NCBI GenBank assembly: GCA_026014665.1 | Contig: JAOZHX010000017.1 | Coordinates: 310,001 to 374,000, forward strand | From: Candidatus Bathyarchaeota archaeon | GTDB lineage: Archaea; Thermoproteota; Bathyarchaeia; Bathyarchaeales; Bathycorpusculaceae | Direction: 5' to 3' | Length of the DNA: 64,000 bases | The notes under the pieces: model-generated | The model's input: the letters and a program-made list of their open reading frames with translations, nothing else | Told to the model about the DNA's origin: nothing | Databases searched by the model: none | In this document: one piece after another, positions 26,077-33,867 of the stretch | Position numbering within the stretch: the stretch's first letter is position 1 | Layout: each line of letters begins with the position of its first letter | Translations under genes and position numbers: made by a program

Positions 26077-26696
26077 AGATTCCTGCTTTGGTTATGGCTG
26101 GAGGAAAAGGCAGCCGAATGGGACTGCCGATGGAGAAGCCGTTGTTGCCGTTTCTGGGAAAGCCGTTGATTGATTGGGTTGCAGAAGCGATTTTGTCTGC
26201 GCAAAAAATCAGCGAGTTTTGCGTAATCACAAGTGCGAACACGCCACAAACCGAGGAGCACTGCCAAAGCAAGGGCTGGCGAATCCTGCGTACGGAAGCC
26301 AAAGGCTACCACAGTGACCTTAAAGAAGCGGTTTCTAGGCTTGGTTGGATGGGTCCAGTGCTTACGATGCCTTCGGATGTGCCAGCGATAACTGGACGTT
26401 TTTTGGATAGGGTTGTGGGTGAGTTTGAGGTTTGTGGTATGGAGTTCTTAGCTGTGTTTGTCCCTATTAAAGCAAGGCAGGATTTGGGGCTTTCGATTTC
26501 CTCCACTGACGAGTACAAGGGTGTTTGGCACGCTGTTTCAGGCATAAACATTATAAATGGAAGCAAAATTCAAGGGGAAGGAAAAATCGAGACAGCAGCT
26601 ATGATAACGGAAGAAACAGAAGTTCTGTTAAACATAAACACCAAAAAAGACGTGGAAATCGCCGAGAACATCATGCGAAGAAGAGAACGGTGCTGA
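26073..26696 (+). CDS. cobY: GTP:adenosylcobinamide-phosphate guanylyltransferase CobY (copy 1)
   Basis: The 207-residue nucleotidyltransferase has the GTP-binding signature MAGGKGSRMG at residues 8-17, EKPLLPFLGKP, a TMPSDVP metal-site motif at about 98-104, and a terminal LLNINTKKD. CobY is the archaeal replacement of bacterial CobU and guanylylates AdoCbi-phosphate. The ATG at 26073 overlaps the cobS stop; the GTG/ATG region upstream is inside cobS. Its immediate partner makes the next step's enzyme. The pair is followed by a dispersed repeat rather than another cobalamin gene. Confidence 0.88.
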   Translation: MKIPALVMAGGKGSRMGLPMEKPLLPFLGKPLIDWVAEAILSAQKISEFCVITSANTPQTEEHCQSKGWRILRTEAKGYHSDLKEAVSRLGWMGPVLTMPSDVPAITGRFLDRVVGEFEVCGMEFLAVFVPIKARQDLGLSISSTDEYKGVWHAVSGINIINGSKIQGEGKIETAAMITEETEVLLNINTKKDVEIAENIMRRRERC

Positions 26697-27010
26697 AGCG
26701 ATTTTTTCAATACCCCCTTATTTAAAGTGTAAAACGGTCTTTGCATGGGTGTGGGAGCTTTGGGGTTGCCACATAGTGGTTTGTTGTTGTGGTTGTTTTT
26801 TTGGGTTTGGGTTGTTTTTCTGTTTGTGTTCGTGTTTGGTGATTTTGGTTTTTTCATCACATGTAGTCATGTTTCAATGTTGAAAGCTAGGCGTTGTGGT
26901 TGTGGAAGCATGTTGAGGTCGGCTAAAATTTTACAAGCCACGGCAGATCTTAGCTCATGATGCGGTCTTAACGCAGAGACCAAATGCCCACAAACCCTAA
27001 AGAGCGGAGT
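26697..27010. other. Intergenic region holding dispersed repeat copy 1
   Basis: These 314 bases between the convergent cobY and DUF1616 genes hold the GT-rich repeat at 26743-26912 and otherwise nothing recognisable. Open frames exist on both strands here but show no conserved protein. Confidence 0.45.
26743..26912 (+). repeat. Dispersed GT-rich repeat of about 165 bp, copy 1
   Basis: This aligns with 61148-61303 in the same orientation. Conserved blocks include GGTGT-GAG-TTTGGGG, GCCACA, GGTTTGT, TTTGGGTTTGG, TTTTTCTGTTT, TGTTGAAAGC and GTTGTGG. A six-base stem TTTCAA-TG-TTGAAA lies near its 3' end. Aligning the two copies forces frame changes, so it does not behave as a coding sequence. 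Confidence 0.55.
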
Positions 27011-27523
27011 TTAGTGGCTGGTTACTTGGATGTTTAGGACGCAGAAGTTGTGGGTAAACTCTAAGATTCCGTTGTTTTCTTGCCAAAGCTCGAAGACCAC
27101 CCAGTAGTTTCCGATTTCAATAGGTGAGATGGTTACTTCCGTTTGGTTGGTGGCGCCATTTGGCAGGTTGTTTATGGTATAGGTTTGACTTGGCTGGGTG
27201 TCAATGGGGTAGGTAGATAGGTTTTTTGTAATTTTGATTTCAACGGTGTAGTTTTCTGTGCTTCCCCAGTGGTTAGCGACGCCGACGTATACTTTGAATT
27301 GCTGATTAACTGTAAGTGTTTGAGGGTAGTCAACGGCTTTGTTTTGAGTATCGAGCAGATAAATGGAGTTATACGCTTCAGGCTTTAGAAAATATGCTGC
27401 GTATGTAAAATAGCCTGCGATTGAAACAGAAACGATAATTAGGGCAAGGAGGACAGCGACTACATAGCCCTTGTCATCGTCTATATGGGCTATTTTTCCA
27501 AGTTTTTCTAATTGTAGACGCAT
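27011..27523 (-). CDS. DUF1616-like membrane-anchored protein
   Basis: The start ATG 27523 gives 170 residues: a short cytoplasmic helix (RLQLEKLGKIAH), one transmembrane segment (about 20-43) and an extracytoplasmic beta-sandwich (about 60-165) with NxT sequons. The pattern YTVEIKITKNL with NLPNGAT and IGNYWVVFELW matches the DUF1616 family, which in archaea commonly sits beside glycosyltransferases. The start overlaps the preceding GT2 gene by 50 bases but has GAGGG upstream; longer in-frame starts lie wholly inside that gene. Its role in surface glycosylation is inferred from context. Confidence 0.72.
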   Translation of the reverse strand: MRLQLEKLGKIAHIDDDKGYVVAVLLALIIVSVSIAGYFTYAAYFLKPEAYNSIYLLDTQNKAVDYPQTLTVNQQFKVYVGVANHWGSTENYTVEIKITKNLSTYPIDTQPSQTYTINNLPNGATNQTEVTISPIEIGNYWVVFELWQENNGILEFTHNFCVLNIQVTSH

Positions 27524-28202
27524 CCAAGAACCCTCTGACCATAGTGCTAAATATTTCAATCCCTGACTTAAACCTTCGCAGTTTCGGTTTCCCATACTTG
27601 CGTGCCTTGTATGTTGTTGGAATCTCCACCATGCTGAAGCCTTCCTTAGCAAATTGTATAAGCATCTCTGTGGCGTATGCCATGTCGCCTTCGTTGAGTT
27701 TTACTTTGTCGATTGCTTCATGGGAGATTGCTCGAAAACCTGACTGAGTGTCGCTGAGTAGTTGGCTATAGAAAAAGTCGTAGAAGGTTGTTATGACTTT
27801 GTTGCCGATGAAATTCATCAAGCCCATGGCTTTGTTTGGGTCATACATGCGTGTGGCAAGAACCATGTCTGCGTCGGTTTCTAGCATCTTTTCAATCATG
27901 CGGTTAATGTGGCGAACCTCGTATGTTCCATCGCCATCGACCATTACGATTATGTTGCCTTTGGCGTTTCTCATACCTGTTTTAAGTGCCAAACCATAGC
28001 CGCGCCTTGGTTCGATGATTAGCCTGCAGAAATCTAGGTCTTTTACGATTTCTTTGGTACCGTCAGTAGAGTCGCCGTCCACCACAATTATCTCCTTTGG
28101 ATACGATAAATCGTTGTGGATAGTCGTTACTGTTTCCAGAATGTTGCCTGCTTCGTTGAGCGTCGGAATAACGACGGAGACCAAATCAACCTTCGATGTC
28201 AT
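27474..28202 (-). CDS. Glycosyltransferase family 2, polyprenyl-phosphate type (second copy)
   Basis: The 242-residue product has VSVVIPTLNEAGN at about 8-20, acidic VDGDSTDG at 41-48, VDGDGTY at 88-94 and SDTQSGFRAIS at about 148-158, resembling the gene at 16001. No membrane helix is present. It likely makes polyprenyl-phosphate-linked mannose or glucose. It sits downstream of a GT4 gene (45 bases between them) and upstream of the DUF1616-like gene, which overlaps its end. Together they form a minus-strand glycosylation operon inserted between the two cobS-cobY cassettes. Confidence 0.86.
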   Translation of the reverse strand: MTSKVDLVSVVIPTLNEAGNILETVTTIHNDLSYPKEIIVVDGDSTDGTKEIVKDLDFCRLIIEPRRGYGLALKTGMRNAKGNIIVMVDGDGTYEVRHINRMIEKMLETDADMVLATRMYDPNKAMGLMNFIGNKVITTFYDFFYSQLLSDTQSGFRAISHEAIDKVKLNEGDMAYATEMLIQFAKEGFSMVEIPTTYKARKYGKPKLRRFKSGIEIFSTMVRGFLDASTIRKTWKNSPYRR

Positions 28203-28247
28203 GGGCTAACTTCCATTTCAAAGGGCTATATTGCTTCCGCAACAATG

Positions 28248-29405
28248 CTAAATAAGCTCTTCGTATATTTCGGCAAGCCTTCCAACGTTTACATCCCAAC
28301 TAAACTTCTCTTCCACCAAAGCACGCAACTCTTTGCTGCGTGAAGTAAAATCTACTCCTGCAAAGTCTAAAACCGCCTCCGCCAGCAACTTAGGCTGATT
28401 AGGCGGCACAAGCTTACCATAATCATCCATCAATATTTCGTTTACTCCCCCAACATTGGTGGCGACAACCGGCAAGCCGCACGCCATGGCTTCAAGCGCA
28501 ACCAATGGCAATCCCTCACCAGACTTTGAAGGCAACACAAACAAGTCAGCCACGTTATAATAAGAGGGCAAATCTTCATCGCTGACAAAACCCGCTAGCT
28601 TGAAATTATCTGCAATCCCCAACTGCTCAATTCGCATCTGAACATTGCTCATGTCTGGTCCTTTGCCCACAGAAACAAACACGATTTTTCGGTTCTTCTT
28701 CACTGCAATGTTTGCGCAGTCAATTAAGGTGTCAACGCCGTTCTTGTAAACAAGCCGCCGCACCGTAACAACCACAAAAGCATCCACGGGTATCCCGAGT
28801 TTTCTCCGCATCTCCAACCTCTTCGAAGCCATGGGCTTAAACTTTGCCAAATCAACGCCGTTGTGCAGCACAACCACTTTTTTGGGTTGAGCTCCGAGGC
28901 TGAGAACATAATTCTTGGTGGCGTTGCTGACAGCTATGATTTTGTCTGCGTCTTTGAGGGTCTGTTTTCCTACGGCAAGGTCATTTAAGCGTTCGACTGA
29001 ATCGAAAAAGTTGTCGTATTCGATGAAGGTGTTGTGCTGAGTAAGCACAAACGGCTTGCCATACCACTTAGCAAGTTTAGCAGCGACCAACGATGTGAGA
29101 TATGGGTGACCGTGCGCATGGATGATATCGCTGCATTTCGCTGCCTTCATGAATGTTTGGAGGCTGGTAGGCATGGGAATCGAATACGGAATTCCCAAAC
29201 GAAAACCAGTGTTGAGCGATTCGTAACATTGAACAGGGATGCCGTCGACTACATAACTTTTAGGCGTATCTATCCTATTCGTAACAACGAGGGGTGCATA
29301 ACTTCTGCAGCTTAGCCGTTTACTTTGTTCATAAACAACCTTCTCTATACCGCCAACATGAGGCAGAAACGTGTGCGTAACGATGCAGATCCTTCTTTGA
29401 GCCAT
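28248..29405 (-). CDS. Glycosyltransferase family 4
   Basis: This 385-residue GT-B enzyme starts MAQRRICIVTHTFLPHVGGIE (acceptor-side glycine loop). The donor domain has VVTVRRLVYKNGVDTL, the acidic motif in SKSGEGLPLVALEAMACGLPV at about 287-307 (given in the family as EX7E), and TNVGGVNEI. The ATG at 29405 is chosen over an upstream TTG at 29429. It is the first gene of the minus-strand glycosylation set ending at 27011. Confidence 0.87.
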   Translation of the reverse strand: MAQRRICIVTHTFLPHVGGIEKVVYEQSKRLSCRSYAPLVVTNRIDTPKSYVVDGIPVQCYESLNTGFRLGIPYSIPMPTSLQTFMKAAKCSDIIHAHGHPYLTSLVAAKLAKWYGKPFVLTQHNTFIEYDNFFDSVERLNDLAVGKQTLKDADKIIAVSNATKNYVLSLGAQPKKVVVLHNGVDLAKFKPMASKRLEMRRKLGIPVDAFVVVTVRRLVYKNGVDTLIDCANIAVKKNRKIVFVSVGKGPDMSNVQMRIEQLGIADNFKLAGFVSDEDLPSYYNVADLFVLPSKSGEGLPLVALEAMACGLPVVATNVGGVNEILMDDYGKLVPPNQPKLLAEAVLDFAGVDFTSRSKELRALVEEKFSWDVNVGRLAEIYEELI

Positions 29406-29529
29406 GAGAGCCAACTGGTAAATCCTCAATCAACACTCTATTATAGTTTTACAATAAACAACGCTCAAAGCTTGCAAATTTCCCAATCATTATAGCTTAA
29501 CGAAAATCGATTTGCTAAACTCACTCTTG

Positions 29530-30018
29530 CTAAGTCAAATTGCCGTTATCTGCATTTTTGAGTGCTTGTGTATAAACGTTCGAAGACACACCTGCAACCA
29601 AAGCAGCAATCGCATCGTTCGTCAACGGTGGCAACTGCTTTAAAAGTCCGGGCTTCGCCTGGTCGAAGCGTACAAACTCAAACATTCCCCGCGACCCGCC
29701 GATGTAGGTGGCTATTGCCATACCTATGAGTTCATCTGCTACCAAGCCGGGTCTGCCCAAGAACCTCTCTTTACTCAGCCCTGGGATGCGACCGTTCTCT
29801 GCCTCCTCCTGTGCATGGAAGGCGGCAACGATTAGCGTGGAGACGTTTACGTCTTGGAGGGCGTCGAGAAATTCTGCTTTAAGTAGTTGGGCTGCTTTTT
29901 GTGGTGTTTCTATGCCTGGGTGAGGTACGTACATTTCGAGTGCGCTGTCGATTAGACTTTGAAGGGTTATGCCTCTGTCTTCTAGGTAACTCAACAAGGG
30001 TGGGGGTTGTTGTGTCAT
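29530..30018 (-). CDS. cobZ: Alpha-ribazole phosphatase CobZ
   Basis: This 162-residue soluble protein belongs to the PgpA-like superfamily but matches the archaeal CobZ form: ALEMYVPHPGIET at about 26-38, LDALQDVNVSTLIVAAF, GRIPGLSK, then DELIGMAIATYIGG at about 96-109 and a C-terminal ALVAGVSSN. CobZ removes the phosphate from alpha-ribazole phosphate, a step of nucleotide-loop assembly. It is divergent from the operon starting at 30269, separated by 250 bases that contain the 18-bp palindrome. Membrane helices expected of true PgpA are absent. The name rests on recalled resemblance to the methanogen enzyme. Confidence 0.82.
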   Translation of the reverse strand: MTQQPPPLLSYLEDRGITLQSLIDSALEMYVPHPGIETPQKAAQLLKAEFLDALQDVNVSTLIVAAFHAQEEAENGRIPGLSKERFLGRPGLVADELIGMAIATYIGGSRGMFEFVRFDQAKPGLLKQLPPLTNDAIAALVAGVSSNVYTQALKNADNGNLT

Positions 30019-30180
30019 GTTGCTTCAACGCTGAATTTTACGTGTGACGACTGTTTTAAGGGTTGTGAAGAGGATTTACCGTAAGCCTTATATGAAAAGT
30101 TTAGGATAAACCACCAAAACGGTTGCAACGAAATTTGCTAAACATAAAGAAAAATTGGTTTGCTCTGCTCAAAAATTTAG

Positions 30181-30198
30181 TAGATAACCAGTTATCTA
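30181..30198. promoter_or_regulatory. 18-bp perfect palindrome, candidate operator
   Basis: TAGATAAC-CA-GTTATCTA has perfect 8-base arms. It lies 71 bases before the ATG at 30269 and about 160 bases before the divergent cobZ start. It would suit a dimeric repressor acting near the promoter of the PP-loop-cobT-cobS-cobY operon. Confidence 0.5.
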
Positions 30199-30268
30199 AA
30201 TGGTTGATAAGTAAAACCTTATTTTGTTGTTTAACTGTTTCTATACCAATCGGAGGAAAAAATTTAAG

Positions 30269-30943
30269 ATGAAAGTTGTTGCTTCATGGAGCGGCGGCAA
30301 AGACAGCGCCTACGCATATTACTTGGCAGTCCAAGAGGGACACCAAGTCCTCAGCCTCTTAACTATGATGATGAGTGAATCCAAATCAAATTTCCACATG
30401 ATACCTGCAGGCATCCTTGATGCGCAGGCGGAAGCGCTTGGAATCCACTTGATCAAGAAAACCACCTCAGCGGCGACCTACGAAGCTGACTTTAAGGCAG
30501 CCCTAAAAGAATGCAAAGCACAGGGTACTGAAGGGTTGGTCACAGGCGATATCTACGAGGTGGCGGGGCATGAAGAAGGTTGGCTGGCGCGGATTTGCAG
30601 AGAAGTCGGCTTAACCCCCATCAAACCGTTATGGATGGGCGATACTAAGCTGATTTATCTTGCATACCTCAAAACAGGCTTTAAAGCCACCGTTGTGCGA
30701 ACCAACCTCTCGAAGCTCGGCGAAGAATGGCTGGGCAGGACCTTGGATAGAAAATTCTATGAGGACATCGTCAAGCTGGAAGGCATCGATCCCTGTGGCG
30801 AAGGCGGCGAATACCACACCGTAGTTACTGATGGTCCAGGTTTCAAGAACAGGATTGAGTTGCAGGAAACCGAAAAGCATAAACTCGAAGGCGGCTTTGG
30901 CTATTTAGAAATCAAAAAATTCAGATCAGTGCCAAATAGGTAG
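30269..30943 (+). CDS. dph6: Dph6/MJ0570-family PP-loop amidoligase (canonical copy 3)
   Basis: The ATG at 30269 follows a strong GGAGG and gives 224 residues; an upstream in-frame ATG at 30224 lacks these features. The PP-loop SGGKDS at 8-13 is exact, as are TGD and the C-terminal GEGGEYHTVVTDGPGF (about 180-195), the diphthine-ammonia ligase signature. Known members complete diphthamide on EF2 by ATP-driven amidation. Two diverged paralogues lie at 294 and 4386. It is the first gene of a transcript running into cobT (5 bases apart), cobS and cobY, so a cobalamin-related amidation or salvage role is an alternative to diphthamide. Sequence alone favours Dph6. Confidence 0.83.
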   Translation: MKVVASWSGGKDSAYAYYLAVQEGHQVLSLLTMMMSESKSNFHMIPAGILDAQAEALGIHLIKKTTSAATYEADFKAALKECKAQGTEGLVTGDIYEVAGHEEGWLARICREVGLTPIKPLWMGDTKLIYLAYLKTGFKATVVRTNLSKLGEEWLGRTLDRKFYEDIVKLEGIDPCGEGGEYHTVVTDGPGFKNRIELQETEKHKLEGGFGYLEIKKFRSVPNR

Positions 30944-30948
30944 ATTGC

Positions 30949-32049
30949 ATGGATAAAAAATTCGATGTCTTGTTCGCCAACAATGAGCTGAAAGCTCGAG
31001 GTTTCCTTGACGAAATCGAGGCAAAGAACCCCCTCTTCATATGTACGATTGCGACTACGGAAACAGGCAAGATACCCGGGTTGTCAGCGGCTGGTGCAAA
31101 CCCAGATTTTACCGATTTCACTCCGCCTGCAGACGCAGAACTCCTGCTTTTAGGCAAGTGCAAATCTATCCAGGGCGTCCCGATTACTCCTGATGGTATC
31201 CCAACTCCAGCGCTCATAACTACTTCAGCCTTGCATTTAGCTGACATACCCGTGCTTGTGGTTAACGGCGGTGTGAAGGTTAAGCCTCAGATTCCTTTCG
31301 TGGACATAGGCGGCAACAGTGGCAGAGACATCCGTACTGGCGACGCAGTGGATAACGTAGATGAAGTGATTGAACGCGCAGAGACTCTTGGCGAACAGTT
31401 AGCTAAAGCGTCTGATTACCTTGTTATCGGTGAAAGCATCCCCGGCGGAACCACAACCGCGCTTGGTGTACTCTCAGCGTTAGGTATCCAAGCAGAAGGT
31501 AAAGTAAGCAGCACCCTTCCTGAAAACCCCCACAGCTTGAAAGCGGAAGTTGTGGCAACGGGCTTGAAGGTGGCGGGTGAAAAATTTGGCAGTCTAAGGG
31601 GCAATCCCATAAAAGCGGTTTCCTGTGTTGGCGACCCTATGATGCCTGCTTTGGCGGGTTTAGTCATTGGTGGAGCGCGGCAGGGGCCTGTTTTGATGGC
31701 TGGTGGGACTCAGATGACTGCGGTTTTGGCTGTGATTCACGCTTTGGAGCCTGACGCTCTTTGTAATGTGGCGGTTGGCACGACTAGATGGGTTGCTAAA
31801 GATAAGATGTCTGACATCTGCGGCATCGTTAAACAGTTCTGTGAGGTGCCCATCTTGGCGGCTGACTTGGATTTTGCTCCTTCACAGTATCCGGGTTTGC
31901 GGATTTATGAAACTGGCTTGGTTAAAGAGGGCGTTGGGGCTGGCGGGGCGTCGATTGCTGCGATGGCGAAGACCAGCGGCGCCGTGGACAGGGAAATTCT
32001 TCTTAAGGAAATAGAGCGTAACTATGCTTTACTGATGAGCATAAAGTGA
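30949..32049 (+). CDS. cobT: Archaeal CobT-type nicotinate-nucleotide:base phosphoribosyltransferase
   Basis: The 366-residue product has the archaeal CobT-like pattern: IATTETGKIPGLSAAGANPDF at about 25-45, GDAVDNVDE, GESIPGGTTTALGVL at about 161-175, and GGARQGPVLMAGGTQM in the C-terminal half. CobT makes alpha-ribazole phosphate from the lower-ligand base, the substrate of CobS and CobZ. It follows the Dph6-like gene by 5 bases and precedes cobS by 7. A Glu near the C-terminus (TGLVKEGVGAGG region, about 325-336) matches the position of the family's catalytic base. Confidence 0.88.
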   Translation: MDKKFDVLFANNELKARGFLDEIEAKNPLFICTIATTETGKIPGLSAAGANPDFTDFTPPADAELLLLGKCKSIQGVPITPDGIPTPALITTSALHLADIPVLVVNGGVKVKPQIPFVDIGGNSGRDIRTGDAVDNVDEVIERAETLGEQLAKASDYLVIGESIPGGTTTALGVLSALGIQAEGKVSSTLPENPHSLKAEVVATGLKVAGEKFGSLRGNPIKAVSCVGDPMMPALAGLVIGGARQGPVLMAGGTQMTAVLAVIHALEPDALCNVAVGTTRWVAKDKMSDICGIVKQFCEVPILAADLDFAPSQYPGLRIYETGLVKEGVGAGGASIAAMAKTSGAVDREILLKEIERNYALLMSIK

Positions 32050-32056
32050 ACTAGGC

Positions 32057-32839
32057 GTGGTCGTTAAACAGCTAAAGAATCTCCTATCTTTCTTGACCGT
32101 TTTTCCAGTTGCCATGGACGAGAACTTGCTGACGGATTGCGCCAAGAACATGTGGGCCTTCCCCCTCATCGGCGCCTTCCTTGGTTTGCTCGCTGGACTG
32201 TTCGGTTGGGCAGCGTACCAGTTTTTGCCCGCCATCGTCGTAGGCGCACTGACGTTGGCGTTGCTGCTGTGGATGACTGGGCTGCATCACACTGATGGGT
32301 TGCTGGATTTCGGCGATGGCGTTATGGTGCATGGGTCAGCAGAGCGCAAGATTGAGGTTATGCATGACCAGCTTACGGGTGCGGGTGCGATTGGGTTGTC
32401 TTTGATGACGTATTTAATTACGGCTTTTGCGTTCACTGCATTGGGGAGCCGAGTGTCCATCGCAGGTTTGGTGGTTCCCCTCATTTTGCCCGCTGTCATA
32501 GTGGTTGAAGCCTGTGCCAAGTTGTCTATGGTCGTGGCTGCGTGGGCTGGCAAATCGGTGCATGAAGGTATGAACTCTGCTTTTCTGGCGGCTATGCATG
32601 GTCGTGGCGGCAACTGGCGTTTGGCGTTGGCTGTGGTGCTTTCTTTGGCTTTGGCTTTTCCGTTGTTGAGTTGGGCAGGTGTCTTTGTGGTTTTGACTGG
32701 TGCACTTGTCGGGTTAGTTATGGTTGCGGTGGCGCATAGACATTTTGGCGGGGTCACCGGGGATGTGTTTGGAGCAACCAACGAGTTGGCACGTATGGTT
32801 TGTGTGATTGCGCTTTTGGCGGTGGCTGCATGGGTGTAG
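32057..32839 (+). CDS. cobS: Cobalamin synthase CobS (copy 2)
   Basis: The 260-residue membrane protein has LLSFLTVFPVA, the active-site HTDGLLDFGDGV at about 79-90 and GGVTGDVFGATNE at about 236-248. It has five or six hydrophobic helices, with a His-containing HRHFGG before the last motif. The start is GTG 32057, just after the cobT stop. It ends TAG at 32837-32839 and overlaps the start of cobY by 10 bases. Compared with copy 1 (25240) it is shorter and diverged along its length, indicating an old duplication or separate acquisition. Confidence 0.91.
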   Translation: MVVKQLKNLLSFLTVFPVAMDENLLTDCAKNMWAFPLIGAFLGLLAGLFGWAAYQFLPAIVVGALTLALLLWMTGLHHTDGLLDFGDGVMVHGSAERKIEVMHDQLTGAGAIGLSLMTYLITAFAFTALGSRVSIAGLVVPLILPAVIVVEACAKLSMVVAAWAGKSVHEGMNSAFLAAMHGRGGNWRLALAVVLSLALAFPLLSWAGVFVVLTGALVGLVMVAVAHRHFGGVTGDVFGATNELARMVCVIALLAVAAWV

Positions 32840-33450
32840 CGGCGTTGGTTATGGCGGGCGGAAAAGGCACGCGGATGAGGTTGGCAGAGGAGAAGCCGCT
32901 TATAGAAGTCTGCGGTAAACCCGTAATTGAATATGTGCTTGCAGCGCTGCGTGAAGCTAAAAAAATCGATTGCATAATCGTTGCAACCTCCAAATCTACG
33001 CCGAAAACGACCGAGTTTATGAAGCGGCTTGGCGTTCAAGTGGTTGAGACGCCGGGCAAGGATTATGTTTCTGATATGGGCTATGCTGTTCAAGCCCTCA
33101 AACTTGGTGTTTTTTTAGCGGTTGCCGCTGATTTGCCGTTGGTGAAGGGCGAAATGATTGATGCTGTTGTGGAGCGTTATGAACGCTGTGGGAAACCAGC
33201 CTTAACCGTTGCGGTGCCTATCGAAATCAAACAGAAGCTTGGCATGAGCGTCGAGTACTCTTTTAAAGCTGATGACCGCGATGTGGTTCCTGTGGGCATA
33301 AACGTCATAGACGGCAGTAAACGCTATGGCGACGAATGGCTCGACCAAGACATCTGCCTGATGGATCGCGAGGAGTTAGCGGTAAACATAAACACAGTCC
33401 AAGAACTCCAACTGGCAGAATGCTTAATGGTTGAACAAACTAAAAAATAG
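32830..33450 (+). CDS. cobY: GTP:adenosylcobinamide-phosphate guanylyltransferase CobY (copy 2)
   Basis: The 206-residue nucleotidyltransferase has MAGGKGTRMR at residues 8-17, EKPLIEVCGKP and AVAADLPL (metal-site Asp) at about 98-105, and ends with a VNINTVQEL segment as in copy 1. ATG 32830 lies inside the end of cobS in another frame. The first copy (26073) has TMPSDVP at the metal site and a longer middle insert, so the two may differ in substrate preference. A C-rich element shared with 21761-21789 follows its stop by 5 bases. Confidence 0.88.
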   Translation: MGVAALVMAGGKGTRMRLAEEKPLIEVCGKPVIEYVLAALREAKKIDCIIVATSKSTPKTTEFMKRLGVQVVETPGKDYVSDMGYAVQALKLGVFLAVAADLPLVKGEMIDAVVERYERCGKPALTVAVPIEIKQKLGMSVEYSFKADDRDVVPVGINVIDGSKRYGDEWLDQDICLMDREELAVNINTVQELQLAECLMVEQTKK

Positions 33451-33454
33451 TTCT

Positions 33455-33482
33455 GTGTTGCTCTGCCACGACCTCCCCTCCC
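33455..33482 (+). repeat. Short dispersed repeat, copy 2
   Basis: GTGTTGCTCTGCCACG-A-CCTCCCCTCC matches the minus strand of 21761-21789 apart from one extra A. It begins 5 bases after the cobY stop and could be a pyrimidine-rich 3' end or the trace of a small insertion. Confidence 0.5.
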
Positions 33483-33529
33483 CCCTATAAATACATCAAA
33501 GTTTTTGGTTTTTATTTTTAGGATGAAGA

Positions 33530-33716
33530 GAACACTCAAACTATACGAGTAAGCGGCCAAATCTATATTAGCAACATTATCAAGCAACTGTAAAGATTTC
33601 TCCTGAACTGTTGGCTGTCTTGCCTGCACGAAAGAAAAGCACGAACTCAAAAACAGAAAAGATAAAATAATGATTACTAAATATCGCTTATATCTTAAAA
33701 TTTTAATCATGCTCAT
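33530..33716 (-). pseudogene. 5' remnant of a secreted protein gene
   Basis: From ATG 33716 the first 50 or so codons encode a clear signal peptide (YLVIIILSFLFLSSCFSFV) and a plausible mature start (QEKSLQLLDNVANIDLAAY) like other secreted proteins of this lineage. After about residue 58 the frame degenerates and runs into the short repeat and then antisense to cobY. Nothing matching the missing body is found downstream. I read it as a truncated gene. Confidence 0.45.
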
Positions 33717-33867
33717 GCGCCACTCCTTTTTTTCGAGTAAACGCTTGCTATATTTGATTTGATTTATATATTTTATCGTCAGTTTTAATATTTGAAATAA
33801 AACGAATGTGAATTCATTGGGTAAATTATATAAGCGGGGAAAAGCTAAATGCCGTTAGTGAAGCAGT

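Noticed and set aside
26745-26960. A 71-residue hydrophobic open frame on the plus strand inside dispersed repeat copy 1, and a similar one at 61112-61315
   Set aside because: The two peptides align only if the frame is switched midway, so coding conservation is not supported. Kept as a DNA repeat.
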